This document shows, in pieces, positions 9,942 to 18,354 of a DNA stretch of 64,000 bases. Source of the DNA: JBCCSZ01 sp039821145 (lineage in GTDB: Bacteria > Bacteroidota > Bacteroidia > Chitinophagales > Saprospiraceae); NCBI GenBank assembly GCA_039821145.1, contig JBCBOS010000015.1:124001-188000 (forward strand), given 5' to 3'. A program made the position numbers and the translations under genes. The first letter of the stretch is position 1. Every line of letters begins with the position of its first letter. The notes beneath the pieces are model-generated. The model was not told the DNA's origin. It saw only the letters and a list, made by a program, of their open reading frames with translations, and ran no database searches.

Positions 9942-10001
9942 CATGGCATTCGCTTTTTAACAGGATGTGTTGTTGTTTTGAATAGACAGAAAAGAACAGT
10001 T

Positions 10002-10595
10002 TTAGGGACGATCACTTTTGACAAGCAAGGCAATCTTTCGTTCGTTTTGATGGACCAAAGTGACCAGATAGGTACCTGCCACCAAGTTGGATACATCGAT
10101 GCCACTCCCATCGCCCAAGGCGCGCTGAGACAAAATTCGCCCGTTGACATCTACAATGGAAAGAGTGGCCTCTGCTGGCAAATCTGCGCTTCGAATGGAA
10201 AAGCTCTCCATGGTGGGATTGGGAAAGACGAGCAGGTCAGACAGGTTTTGAAAGTTTTGCTGGGTCAATGCTGTCGGCTTGTTCTCTTCGCTTTTGGCCT
10301 GCAAATCCAAGGCGGTGGGCTGAGACAAGAGGGCTTCGAGCTGTTCAATTTCTGCCTCCATGGAAGTGGAAAAACCCGCTTCTTCCAGCATGCCTTCCAA
10401 GTCCAAAGACTGTGACAATTGCTCCTCGGTCACTTGATTGCCATAACGCAGTTCGAGGCCTGTCAAACAGATGCTTCTTTCGACGCGATTGCCCGCAGCA
10501 TCGTAAAAAAAACTGATCCCACAGCCAGTGAGTTGCGCCAGAACAGCGGGGCTGGCGAATAGCAGGCAGGCAACAAATAGCAAGTACTTTTTCAT
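10002..10595 (-). CDS. unit 1 A protein: YD-loop protein with T9SS type-A sorting domain
   Basis: 197 codons. The frame is open further upstream, but MKKYLLFVACLLFASPAVLAQ is a textbook signal peptide and matches the other A proteins, so the ATG at 10595 is the start. C25 and C43 bracket FFYDAAGNR, a single YD/RHS-type motif. An acidic helix at about 65-90 (EEAGFSTSMEAEIEQLEALL) follows. Residues 123-197 form a T9SS type-A sorting domain (VFPNPTMESFSI, SIVDVNGR, IDVSNLVAGTYLVTL, ending KIALLVKSDRP). The expected route is Sec to the periplasm, then recognition by the T9SS translocon. This is the only A gene with no clear promoter of the shared type in front of it, so it may partly depend on transcription from unit 2. 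Confidence 0.9.
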   Translation of the reverse strand: MKKYLLFVACLLFASPAVLAQLTGCGISFFYDAAGNRVERSICLTGLELRYGNQVTEEQLSQSLDLEGMLEEAGFSTSMEAEIEQLEALLSQPTALDLQAKSEENKPTALTQQNFQNLSDLLVFPNPTMESFSIRSADLPAEATLSIVDVNGRILSQRALGDGSGIDVSNLVAGTYLVTLVHQNERKIALLVKSDRP

Positions 10596-10922
10596 GTTGT
10601 AAGATTTGGTGTAAATGGATATTTTTTGGTACAGACATAGGAATTCCTCCCCTTGCCAAGCACACTTGACAAAAGCCGTCAAAATCATTTCGACTCAGAG
10701 GAACAGAGAAATGTAGGGTACAAGAAGAACAGATGGAAAATTGACTTTTTCAATTTGTCCATGCATTCAACATCTTATTATATCTGCAGCATCAAAAACG
10801 TAATAAGGCGAGCCATTTTTTCCCAAAAAAAAAGACTGATCCCACTTTCGCAGGACCAGTCCTCAACTAAATGTTGAATCATGCAATACAATGTCGCATT
10901 ACTCAACGCATTGGGTACTTCA
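10596..10922. other. intergenic leader of A1 / 3' region of unit 2
   Basis: 327 bp. It holds the unit 2 terminator hairpin at 10834-10861 and about 240 bp of A+T-rich leader for A1. The sequence ACTTGACAAAAGCCGTC near 10665 resembles a short 'GACAAAAGTCATTGA'-like stretch in the leader of A3. No TATATTTG octamer and no credible ORF are seen. Confidence 0.6.
10834..10861 (-). terminator. Rho-independent terminator of unit 2
   Basis: In transcript sense, GACTGGTCC pairs with GGGATCAGTC (one G-U pair) around a short loop and is followed by nine consecutive T residues (plus-strand A run at 10825-10833). It lies 62 bp past the B2 stop. Confidence 0.8.
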
Positions 10923-13900
10923 TCAATTTCCTTCCGGTAGCATGGTGTACAGATACGATCGGAATCCCACCTCGCGCAAGGCCACCTGTGCGTGCAACAG
11001 ATAGGGGTGAATGCCGATGTTGAAAAATCCTGACCGCATCAATGCCCTACTGGTATGTGTCACACAGCTGCTGAAATAGAGGTTGTAGCGAGGAGTGTTT
11101 TTTGTCAGGTTTTTACCATAGTCAAGCACTTTGGACTTGTTGATGCCCTTGATGGTGGTGCGCCACAAGGCTGTACTTGGGTCCTGGGTGTGGTTGTTAA
11201 ATGCATTGGTACCTTCTACATTACCAAATAATTTCGATGATGCATCGTAATTCGGAGGTCCATAGGAAACGATGGAATTGTTTTTATCAACTGTCCCTGG
11301 CTCCACGATGGCAGAGTGTCCAATTTTATCAGTATGTTCTGTCACCAATTCAACCTCGCCGACATCTCCAGATTTGAATCCAACCATGACGTCGTTGAAA
11401 TTGGAAATGGCGCCAAAGGTATAGCCAACATTTTCAATTAACGAATTGCCGCTCCTGCCCAAAAATCCAAACTCTCCTGTGGAAAAGTTGTAGGAGGCGA
11501 TCCCAAAGCTCATGGATACGGGCGTCTGTCCACCTGTGACGATGCTCATGCCGACTGAATTGACATAGGAGGCAGAAACGATCGAAGCAGTATTGGCCAT
11601 GGGCATTCCGGAGGTCGCCACTGCATGGCCCAGTCCAGCGCTGAGCCCACCGACGACGGCACCACCGAGTAAGTAGCCCCAAGTACGCCCAGCGGAAAAG
11701 TCCCACTGGAATGGGTTGAAGTTTCCACCATTGGCGATCACCCCTCCAGAATAGGCTCCAACCACTGCCCCGATGATGATGGGTGCCCAGGCAATTTCTC
11801 CACTCGGATCACTGAATTTCAGAGGATTGTTGAAGGCGTAGGTGTAGCGATTGTAATTCTGCGTGCTGGTAGGACTTTGGATGTGGTTGTCTACGCTGAG
11901 CATTCGACCAACGATGGGATCATACATTCGCCCATTCATGTTGATGAGGCCAAACTCTGGCAGATCCTCGTGTGCGGTGAATCCTCTGTACAGCCAATCC
12001 GGGACAGAGCCGACATTGGCATAATTCCAAGAATTCACATTTCGCTTGCGACCCCAGGGATCAAAGTTTTGTTCTGCCTGAATGGCGGCACTGCCATCGG
12101 TTGCTGTCAGAATGGAGCCAAGGTGATCTGTATAGGTGTAGTAGATGTTGTCTACATTGTTTTTGCGCTCAATGATCGCAACAGTCCCTCCAGCAGCACT
12201 GACGTAATGCAGGTGTTGTGTCACCCCATTTTTCACTTGCTTTTCGTACTCGCCGATGTAGTAGCGGGTGGCGACCACAGAACCGTTTTGTTTGAGTGTG
12301 GTTCGAATGCGTTCTTGGTCATTGCCGTAGTCCAAATCGAGTTCGTAATTGCCCTCGGTGATTCTACTTGGCTGATTGAAGCCAGTGTAGGTGATGTCTT
12401 GTGCCACCGTCGGGATGGTTCCATCCGGATCGGTCACTCTGGTCACCGCATTGTTTTTGGGAATGGCATAGATGTAATCTCCCACATCAGACTTGGAGGC
12501 AATGTTGCCATTTGGTTCGTAGCTGGTGACCTTGGTGGGCTCGCCGATGACGCGGGACGTTGCCAAGCGGTTGAGGTTGTCGTAGCTGAAGGTCTCGAAA
12601 CGCCCCTTGTAATACTCAGAGCGGTAGGTCATGTTGCCGTTGCCATAATCCCAGCCCACGCGAAGGTCTTGGATGTTTTCGGTGTAGTAGCGAGTGGGAA
12701 CCCCGTGATTGTAGGTCGTGGTCGAGGTCTTGTTGTTGCCCAGTTTGTACGAAGTATACTGGTTGCGGCCATTCATTCCTTGGTTGGTAAACAAAGTGGT
12801 CGTTCCTCGCTTGATGTGAAGCAGGTATCCATTGGCGTCGTATTCGTAGTCCAAATCCAAGCCAGAGGGGAAAGTCTTCTTGGTAATGTCGCCGTAGGTG
12901 TTGTGGTCAAAATGGGTTTGGTGATAGACCCCACCAATCTGAGTGGTCAGCTGGCGCATCCGGCCATAGCCATCGTAAAAGAAGAACTCTGCATCTCCCC
13001 CAAAGGCACTGCTGTTGTAGGCGTAGCGAATCTTATTGGCAGCGGGCAAACCTCCGGCAAAGTAGACGAAGGTGCGGTCTTCATCCGGTCCGGTTCGACG
13101 GATCATCTGCCCCAGCTTGTTGTACTGGATGTTGTAGGTATTGCCATTGGCAGTGGTGTGACTGGTCTGCTCTCCAAAGGCATTGTAGGTGTAGGAAGTC
13201 GTCCCCGCATTTTTGTCCACTGTTTGGGTTTTGCGACCATAGACATCAAAGGTGTTGGTGATCATGGTCGTACTGCCCAGCCTGATCTCTCTTTGCCTGT
13301 TCTGGCTGTTGTAGAGATAGGTCAAGGTACCGCCATTGTCTGTGGCCTCTATTGTCGCACCAGTGATGTCGGTTTTGGTCGTGGCGGTTTTGCCATCGGG
13401 TGCGGTTACGGTGACGGCCAGGATTCCATTGTTGTAATTGTAGTTGTAAGAAGTCGTACCAAATGGATTGACCTCACTGATTACCCGGTTGTAGGTATCG
13501 TAGTTGTAGGTCGTGGTAAATGATGACTCCCCTTGTTTAAAAGGCGCGCGCGCCGTTTTCATCCGGCCTCTGGAATCGTAGCTGAATGTTTCGGAGATCC
13601 ATTGATTCTGGAAGCCCTCCGTTTGGGTTCTCTTCTTGCGGCCCAACTTGTCATAGAACGTTCTGATATCGGGACGCCCAGGGTATTGTTGCTGGTGGTA
13701 GTGAGTGGTTCCGTAGGAGGGGCTGACAAACCACAAGTAGGATTCGTTGAGCTTGTGGCCTTCCGGGCGCGTGGTTCTGGTCAATCGACCAAAAGGATCG
13801 TATTCATAGGAATTGGTCAGCCCGTGAACCCCTGTGGTTGTCAAGGGCTTGCCCCACTTGATGTCGTAGGTGGCGGTACTCGACTGTCCAAGTGGATTGA

Positions 13901-16900
13901 TCGTTTGGGTCACAAAACGGCCTTTGCTGTCATAGTTGGTGGTGGTGGTCCTGGATGACAATCCACTGGCAGCAACCGTCACTGTTTTTTGAGGTCCGAG
14001 GTTGTGGTAAGTGTAAGTCGTAGTGACCTCTTGGGGGTGGCCATGAAATTCCTCCTGCTGGGTCACCTGCCCCTTGCTGTTGTAAGTATACTTGGAGGTG
14101 ATGCTGTGGGCGATCTGTCCATTCCGTTGGCTCCAGGTATCGATGGTCGTTGGTTTGCTGGGAACCGGGGTCCCATGCTGACCATAGGTTATGGTGGTCT
14201 TTCGGGTAAAGACATTGCCCTGGTAGATGGTTTCTTCCGTCCTATTGCCATAGTTGTCATAATTGTAGAAGGTCGATGTATTTTGGCCTTCAAAATACTT
14301 GTTCTCCAATCGGCTGTTGATCCGATACCAATATCCCATGTTGGGCCTTGCCGTATATTCACCGGAAATGGTGATTTTGCTCAACAGATCATTGGTCGAG
14401 TTGACATACTTTTCGATTCGGTAGGGTTTCAGTGCATAATAGTCTGTTGACAGACTCTTCACATGTTCCATGCGGCTGTTGTGGTCAAGATCCGTGGAAT
14501 TGAAGTACTTGAATCCAAGGAAACCCTTTCCTTCCTTGTGCAACTTGGCCTCTCCATAGCTGTAGCGTTTCACAAATTCCCCTCCAATGCCGTCATCTTT
14601 TCGCATCTGATAGGTCAGGTATAGGGGAAACTGGATGTTGTTGACCGGGTGGAAAGGTGCTCCCCCTTTGCTGTAGAATCCTCCAGCAGTTTGCGTCATG
14701 CGTCTGTAGTCAAAGTTTGTCCGATTCAAGAAACCATCTACAGCACTTTCCATCAGCAATTCTCGCCCTTCCTTTTTGAAGTAAAAGATGGTAAAAGGAG
14801 ACGTATAGACGGTGCGGTTGATGATGTCGGAGCGGCCATCACCATTGAGGTCGTAGGTCACCAATGGCACAAGGCCAAGCAGTCCGTCAAAGGCATTGGT
14901 TTCATAGCTGAAATCATTGCCTCGACTGTAGTACATGCCAATGGTCGAAGTAGAAGAAATGGTACCGGGGTCGACCCAGCCGTGCAGAATGTCCATGAGT
15001 CCATCGCCATTGAAATCAGAGATCACCAATTTGTCATCGCCAGATAAATCTCTGATGTCAGGTGTTTGCTGGAAGGAAAAATTGGATACCACAAAGTTTG
15101 TCCCGGTAGAAAAGGCTTTCTCCCAACTGGCGCTGTTGAGGGTTTGACTGGTCCGCACCAACATGTCTGTCTTGCGGTCACCATTGAAATCGCCAAAGTA
15201 CAATCGATGCCACTTGGTGGGATAACCAGCCTGGTAGACAATGGAGGAATTGAGGGTATTACCAGTTTGGGTAAAGGTGTGAATGTAGGTCATTCCCTCA
15301 TCGATGCGCATGAGTTCTTGCTTGCCATCGCCATCAAAGTCAATGACATAGATGTAGTCAGCATTCATCCAATCGGTGGCGGGATAGCTGCCACTGCCCA
15401 GGCCGGTCACCTCTTGGTTGTAGATGGCTTTGCGCGGGAAGCTGACAAAGGCTTTGTAGCCCGTACCGTTGCTCAAAAAAGTGATGTAGTCGGTAGCTCC
15501 ATCGCCGTCGAAGTCGCCGGGGTAAAAATATTTCCAACTGGGGTGGACAATGTCAAAACCAGGGGCGGGGTACTGGATGGAAGCGGTGAAGGTGGTTCCA
15601 AGACTTCTGTAGAGTTTGAACTCTTTGAGCTTGCGCCAATTTTGCGATCCTTCGATGCGCACCTTTAGCGTCATGATGTCATCCCGGCCATCGCCTGTGT
15701 AGTCCGATGCCAGGAAGTTGTACATATTTGGCCGATTCACGCCATTGACCACCTGAAAGTCCGCTGGCAAAGCCGTTGAGTACGACTGCGTAAAAGAAGG
15801 GTTGGTGGCCGTTCGTTTGTAGACCTGTAGATGGGTGTTGTAGCGGATGCCGTTGTAGATGGCAGAGGGAGCTGTCAAGATGTCGGAATACCCATCGCCA
15901 TCAAAGTCGCCAGAAAATAGATCGACAGCTGTTCCGGCAAAGATGGAAGAAGAGACGGTACTCATACCGGAGGGCTCATCGCCATACTTGAAAATCGTGG
16001 TATTGAGTGAATAGCCGTTGGCGCCTCGTTCGGCCACAGAATTCAGCACAGAACGGAAATTGTCAAAGCTGTATTTGAACTCGTACGTCTTGACATTGCT
16101 GGATTCCGCCTTGACCTCAATTCGATCCAACAGGTAGCGACTCTCGACATTGTTTCCATGTTCGTAGGTGGTGTTCTGATCGGTCCGGGTTTTGTAGTGA
16201 AACTTGACCAGATTGTAAGGCTGTTGCCCGGTGATGGAATTGCCAGTGTATTTGATCTCATAAATGCGATTGTCTCGCTGGTCGCTGGTCCAATAAAAAT
16301 CGATGTAGTTTCCATCTCTGTAAGAAATCCGACTGAGGCGCCAGATCAGTACTTCGGTATTGCTGTTGTTGAGAAAGCGGGCATCGCTGCGGTTGCCGTA
16401 TTCCCAGATGCTTCCATCTTTCATCTCTACTTTGAACCATTGGGGACTTCCCTGCATGTTGCCATGAGAAGTGATGGTGGCAAAGTTGTCCTCTTCTGTG
16501 CGGTAGGTCGCCCCACTGCTGCCATAGGCTCCCGTCTTTTGAATCAAGCGGCTGCCATCGAGCGAAAAGCGGTCGGTATGACTGAAATTGACAGGGGTCT
16601 TTTGGCCATCGAAATAAATGCTTTGCCCTGTGCGGGTGATGGCTGACAGACCTGTGATGTTCCAGCCCTGCCCCATGATACCATTGCCAGATTGAGAGTT
16701 GTAGGCCACCGAAATATTGGGGATGACGCCATTGGTTCCCGGAGGCACCACGATGGGAATGGAATAATTGGCCGACCCATTTTCCTGCACAGAGGGCTGT
16801 GCGACGACAGCTCCTACGGGAAAGTTGGTATTGATCGTTTTGTTCGACAAAGTCGAGGCGGTATGTAAGGGGACGTAATTGACCGCTTGTCCCTGTAGAT

Positions 16901-16970
16901 TTTGGAAGAAAAACAATTGACACAGCAGCAAGAGTGCATAGGTCAGCTTTTGTTTAGCATGTAGATTCAT
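10923..16970 (-). CDS. unit 2 B protein: SpvB/FG-GAP/RHS cocoon with permuted-papain-like CT
   Basis: 2015 codons. The signal peptide is MNLHAKQKLTYALLLLCQL to about residue 28, after which the mature chain starts with the family hallmark NYVPL. SpvB-like domain (SIPIVVPPGTNGVIPNISVA); seven DxDGDG-type repeats (about 350-715), one of which reads DFNGDRKTD; YD repeats with unusually frequent Asn/Thr; RHS core ending NNPLKFSDPSGE at about 1723. CT residues: IGHSAIVEPG at about 1886 and SSCVTHTSRALMRSG at about 1967. By eye that Cys is the only cysteine of the mature chain, which fits a catalytic role. The central part of the CT (YDASSKLFGNVEGT) differs from units 1 and 4, which are more alike there. 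A2 precedes it by 94 bp, the longest A-B gap in the array. Confidence 0.9.
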   Translation of the reverse strand: MNLHAKQKLTYALLLLCQLFFFQNLQGQAVNYVPLHTASTLSNKTINTNFPVGAVVAQPSVQENGSANYSIPIVVPPGTNGVIPNISVAYNSQSGNGIMGQGWNITGLSAITRTGQSIYFDGQKTPVNFSHTDRFSLDGSRLIQKTGAYGSSGATYRTEEDNFATITSHGNMQGSPQWFKVEMKDGSIWEYGNRSDARFLNNSNTEVLIWRLSRISYRDGNYIDFYWTSDQRDNRIYEIKYTGNSITGQQPYNLVKFHYKTRTDQNTTYEHGNNVESRYLLDRIEVKAESSNVKTYEFKYSFDNFRSVLNSVAERGANGYSLNTTIFKYGDEPSGMSTVSSSIFAGTAVDLFSGDFDGDGYSDILTAPSAIYNGIRYNTHLQVYKRTATNPSFTQSYSTALPADFQVVNGVNRPNMYNFLASDYTGDGRDDIMTLKVRIEGSQNWRKLKEFKLYRSLGTTFTASIQYPAPGFDIVHPSWKYFYPGDFDGDGATDYITFLSNGTGYKAFVSFPRKAIYNQEVTGLGSGSYPATDWMNADYIYVIDFDGDGKQELMRIDEGMTYIHTFTQTGNTLNSSIVYQAGYPTKWHRLYFGDFNGDRKTDMLVRTSQTLNSASWEKAFSTGTNFVVSNFSFQQTPDIRDLSGDDKLVISDFNGDGLMDILHGWVDPGTISSTSTIGMYYSRGNDFSYETNAFDGLLGLVPLVTYDLNGDGRSDIINRTVYTSPFTIFYFKKEGRELLMESAVDGFLNRTNFDYRRMTQTAGGFYSKGGAPFHPVNNIQFPLYLTYQMRKDDGIGGEFVKRYSYGEAKLHKEGKGFLGFKYFNSTDLDHNSRMEHVKSLSTDYYALKPYRIEKYVNSTNDLLSKITISGEYTARPNMGYWYRINSRLENKYFEGQNTSTFYNYDNYGNRTEETIYQGNVFTRKTTITYGQHGTPVPSKPTTIDTWSQRNGQIAHSITSKYTYNSKGQVTQQEEFHGHPQEVTTTYTYHNLGPQKTVTVAASGLSSRTTTTNYDSKGRFVTQTINPLGQSSTATYDIKWGKPLTTTGVHGLTNSYEYDPFGRLTRTTRPEGHKLNESYLWFVSPSYGTTHYHQQQYPGRPDIRTFYDKLGRKKRTQTEGFQNQWISETFSYDSRGRMKTARAPFKQGESSFTTTYNYDTYNRVISEVNPFGTTSYNYNYNNGILAVTVTAPDGKTATTKTDITGATIEATDNGGTLTYLYNSQNRQREIRLGSTTMITNTFDVYGRKTQTVDKNAGTTSYTYNAFGEQTSHTTANGNTYNIQYNKLGQMIRRTGPDEDRTFVYFAGGLPAANKIRYAYNSSAFGGDAEFFFYDGYGRMRQLTTQIGGVYHQTHFDHNTYGDITKKTFPSGLDLDYEYDANGYLLHIKRGTTTLFTNQGMNGRNQYTSYKLGNNKTSTTTYNHGVPTRYYTENIQDLRVGWDYGNGNMTYRSEYYKGRFETFSYDNLNRLATSRVIGEPTKVTSYEPNGNIASKSDVGDYIYAIPKNNAVTRVTDPDGTIPTVAQDITYTGFNQPSRITEGNYELDLDYGNDQERIRTTLKQNGSVVATRYYIGEYEKQVKNGVTQHLHYVSAAGGTVAIIERKNNVDNIYYTYTDHLGSILTATDGSAAIQAEQNFDPWGRKRNVNSWNYANVGSVPDWLYRGFTAHEDLPEFGLINMNGRMYDPIVGRMLSVDNHIQSPTSTQNYNRYTYAFNNPLKFSDPSGEIAWAPIIIGAVVGAYSGGVIANGGNFNPFQWDFSAGRTWGYLLGGAVVGGLSAGLGHAVATSGMPMANTASIVSASYVNSVGMSIVTGGQTPVSMSFGIASYNFSTGEFGFLGRSGNSLIENVGYTFGAISNFNDVMVGFKSGDVGEVELVTEHTDKIGHSAIVEPGTVDKNNSIVSYGPPNYDASSKLFGNVEGTNAFNNHTQDPSTALWRTTIKGINKSKVLDYGKNLTKNTPRYNLYFSSCVTHTSRALMRSGFFNIGIHPYLLHAQVALREVGFRSYLYTMLPEGN

Positions 16971-17064
16971 AACTCTTTGAGCATTTTTGAATGTAAGCAG
17001 GCCGTAAGCCTGGAAAATTGATACTGTTCATCATATTGGGTTTGTAAGTCTTTTGTGTGGCCAC

Positions 17065-17673
17065 TCATTGGGGATGATCTGTTTTGACGAGCAGGGCTAC
17101 TTTTCGATCGTCTTTGTGGAGGAGGGTCACCATATAGGTCCCAGATGGCAGAGCAGATACATCGATCTTGCTGCCATCTCCCAGCAAACGTTGCGACAGG
17201 ATGCGGCCGCTCATGTCTACGATGGATACAGTGGCCTCTGCCTGCAAGCCCTGCCCTTGAATGGAGAAGGTTTCCATGGTCGGATTGGGAAAGACAATCA
17301 TGCCGGAAAGGCTGCCAAAGTTTTGGTTGGTCAATTCCAACAGTTGCTTGTTTTCTGTGCTTGTGGCCATTTCCAATGCAGCGGGCTGTGCGAGTAGTGC
17401 TTCCAGTTTTTCGATTTCGGATTCCATCTCCTCGGAATATCCACTGTCTTCCAGTGTTGCTTTGAGGTCGATGGTTTGGGTCAACTGATCGTCTTGTGTC
17501 GGCTCTGTAAATCGCAGGTGGGTATCATTGACACAGACAAATCGCTTGACTCGATTGCCAGCATCATCGTAAGTAAAACTGATCCCACAGCTCGGGAGGG
17601 GGGGATTGACCTGCGCAAAAATGCTTGAACAGCAAGTCAATAAAAAGACAATAAATAGCAAGTACTTTTTCAT
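17065..17673 (-). CDS. unit 2 A protein: YD-loop protein with T9SS type-A sorting domain
   Basis: 202 codons. Signal peptide residues 1-21 (MKKYLLFIVFLLTCCSSIFAQ; the Cys pair sits inside the hydrophobic core, so a lipoprotein is not favoured). C29 and C47 enclose ISFTYDDAGNRVKRFV. The acidic helix is EDSGYSEEMESEIEKLEALL. The T9SS type-A sorting domain spans 127-202 (VFPNPTMETFSIQGQG, SIVDMSGR, ALPSGTYMVTLL, KVALLVK). An out-of-frame ORF starting farther upstream overlaps it but has no family features. The putative promoter at 18181-18212 lies about 510 bp upstream. Confidence 0.9.
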   Translation of the reverse strand: MKKYLLFIVFLLTCCSSIFAQVNPPLPSCGISFTYDDAGNRVKRFVCVNDTHLRFTEPTQDDQLTQTIDLKATLEDSGYSEEMESEIEKLEALLAQPAALEMATSTENKQLLELTNQNFGSLSGMIVFPNPTMETFSIQGQGLQAEATVSIVDMSGRILSQRLLGDGSKIDVSALPSGTYMVTLLHKDDRKVALLVKTDHPQ

Positions 17674-18180
17674 AAAAAAAATTTAATATTTGGGTAATAA
17701 AAATTGTTTTCAACAAGACCTCTCCCATTGCCTGCAGTTGCACAACTGGAGGCATCCAATCATTGAGGGCAAGCATCAATGTGGCCCTGCCAACATCCTT
17801 CCGGACGCGGCACTGGTGCTTGTATTGAGCTGCTGAAACCGATTTGATGGCCAATGCCTTCAAAGGGTTCACATGCTGCTCAGCGAGAGAATCGCATGAC
17901 AGTCAAGCAATTTTTTCCAGACACAAATACTTGATAATCATAAGCTTGTACACCGAAGCACAACTTATTGACATCAATTGGGAAAAATGACAGGAGAGGA
18001 GTTCGTTATAGTTCTCCTATTGTATAGCTCTTAATTTTTCGCACGTACAACATGTAGATGAAAATGCAATTTATTTCCACAAAGTATTGAGAGAATAAAG
18101 TGGCTATTTGATGGAAGGCCAATTTATCGAAAATTACGTATAGCCAAATGAGTGGATGAATCAAATTTCTTTGATCAATG

Positions 18181-18212
18181 TAAATATACAATCAATAATT
18201 GAAAGATGTAAG
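18181..18212 (-). promoter_or_regulatory. putative promoter of unit 2 (A2-B2)
   Basis: Transcript-sense reading is TTAC-N19-TATATTTA. This matches the Bacteroidota -33/-7 layout (consensus -7 TAnnTTTG, last base differing) and aligns with equivalent sites in front of units 3, 4, 5, 7 and 8. Confidence 0.5.
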
Positions 18213-18282
18213 TTTTCGCATCTTATTTTTTCACTTTTACCATAGCTGAGGGGGGGGGATTTTTTGATGAGATGGCAAAAGG

Positions 18283-18313
18283 GAGGCTGGCCTTCGCGGG
18301 GAAGGCCAGCCTC
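18283..18313 (-). terminator. terminator hairpin of unit 3
   Basis: A perfect 12-bp stem, GAGGCTGGCCTT / AAGGCCAGCCTC, surrounds a CGCGGGG loop 41 bp past the B3 stop. In transcript sense it is followed by CCCTTTTGCC, a short T tract. Confidence 0.8.
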
Positions 18314-18354
18314 TTGTGTGCTTGTAATGTAACGGATGCGTGCCGGGAAGCTCT

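Larger units (their letters stand above)
17674..18354. other. long leader of A2 plus 3' region of unit 3
   Basis: 681 bp without a credible gene. In transcription order it holds the unit 3 terminator (18283-18313), a run of ten G residues on the plus strand near 18250, the A2 promoter candidate (18181-18212) and an approximately 500 nt A+T-rich leader. Short frames on both strands lack initiation context or homology. Confidence 0.6.

Noticed and set aside
11877..13523. Long plus-strand open frames opposite the B genes (also 4509-5609, 6675-8078, 27128-28564, 36047-37534, 48525-49979 and others)
   Set aside because: Antisense shadows created by the Tyr/Asn/Gly/Thr-rich codon use of YD repeats. 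The translations are Val/Ile/Gly-rich, recur in every unit at the same place, and lack starts or regulatory signals.
18250..18259. Homopolymer of ten G as a phase-variation switch
   Set aside because: It lies outside any gene, between the unit 3 terminator and the A2 promoter candidate, so slippage there would not shift a reading frame. An effect on transcription cannot be judged from sequence.
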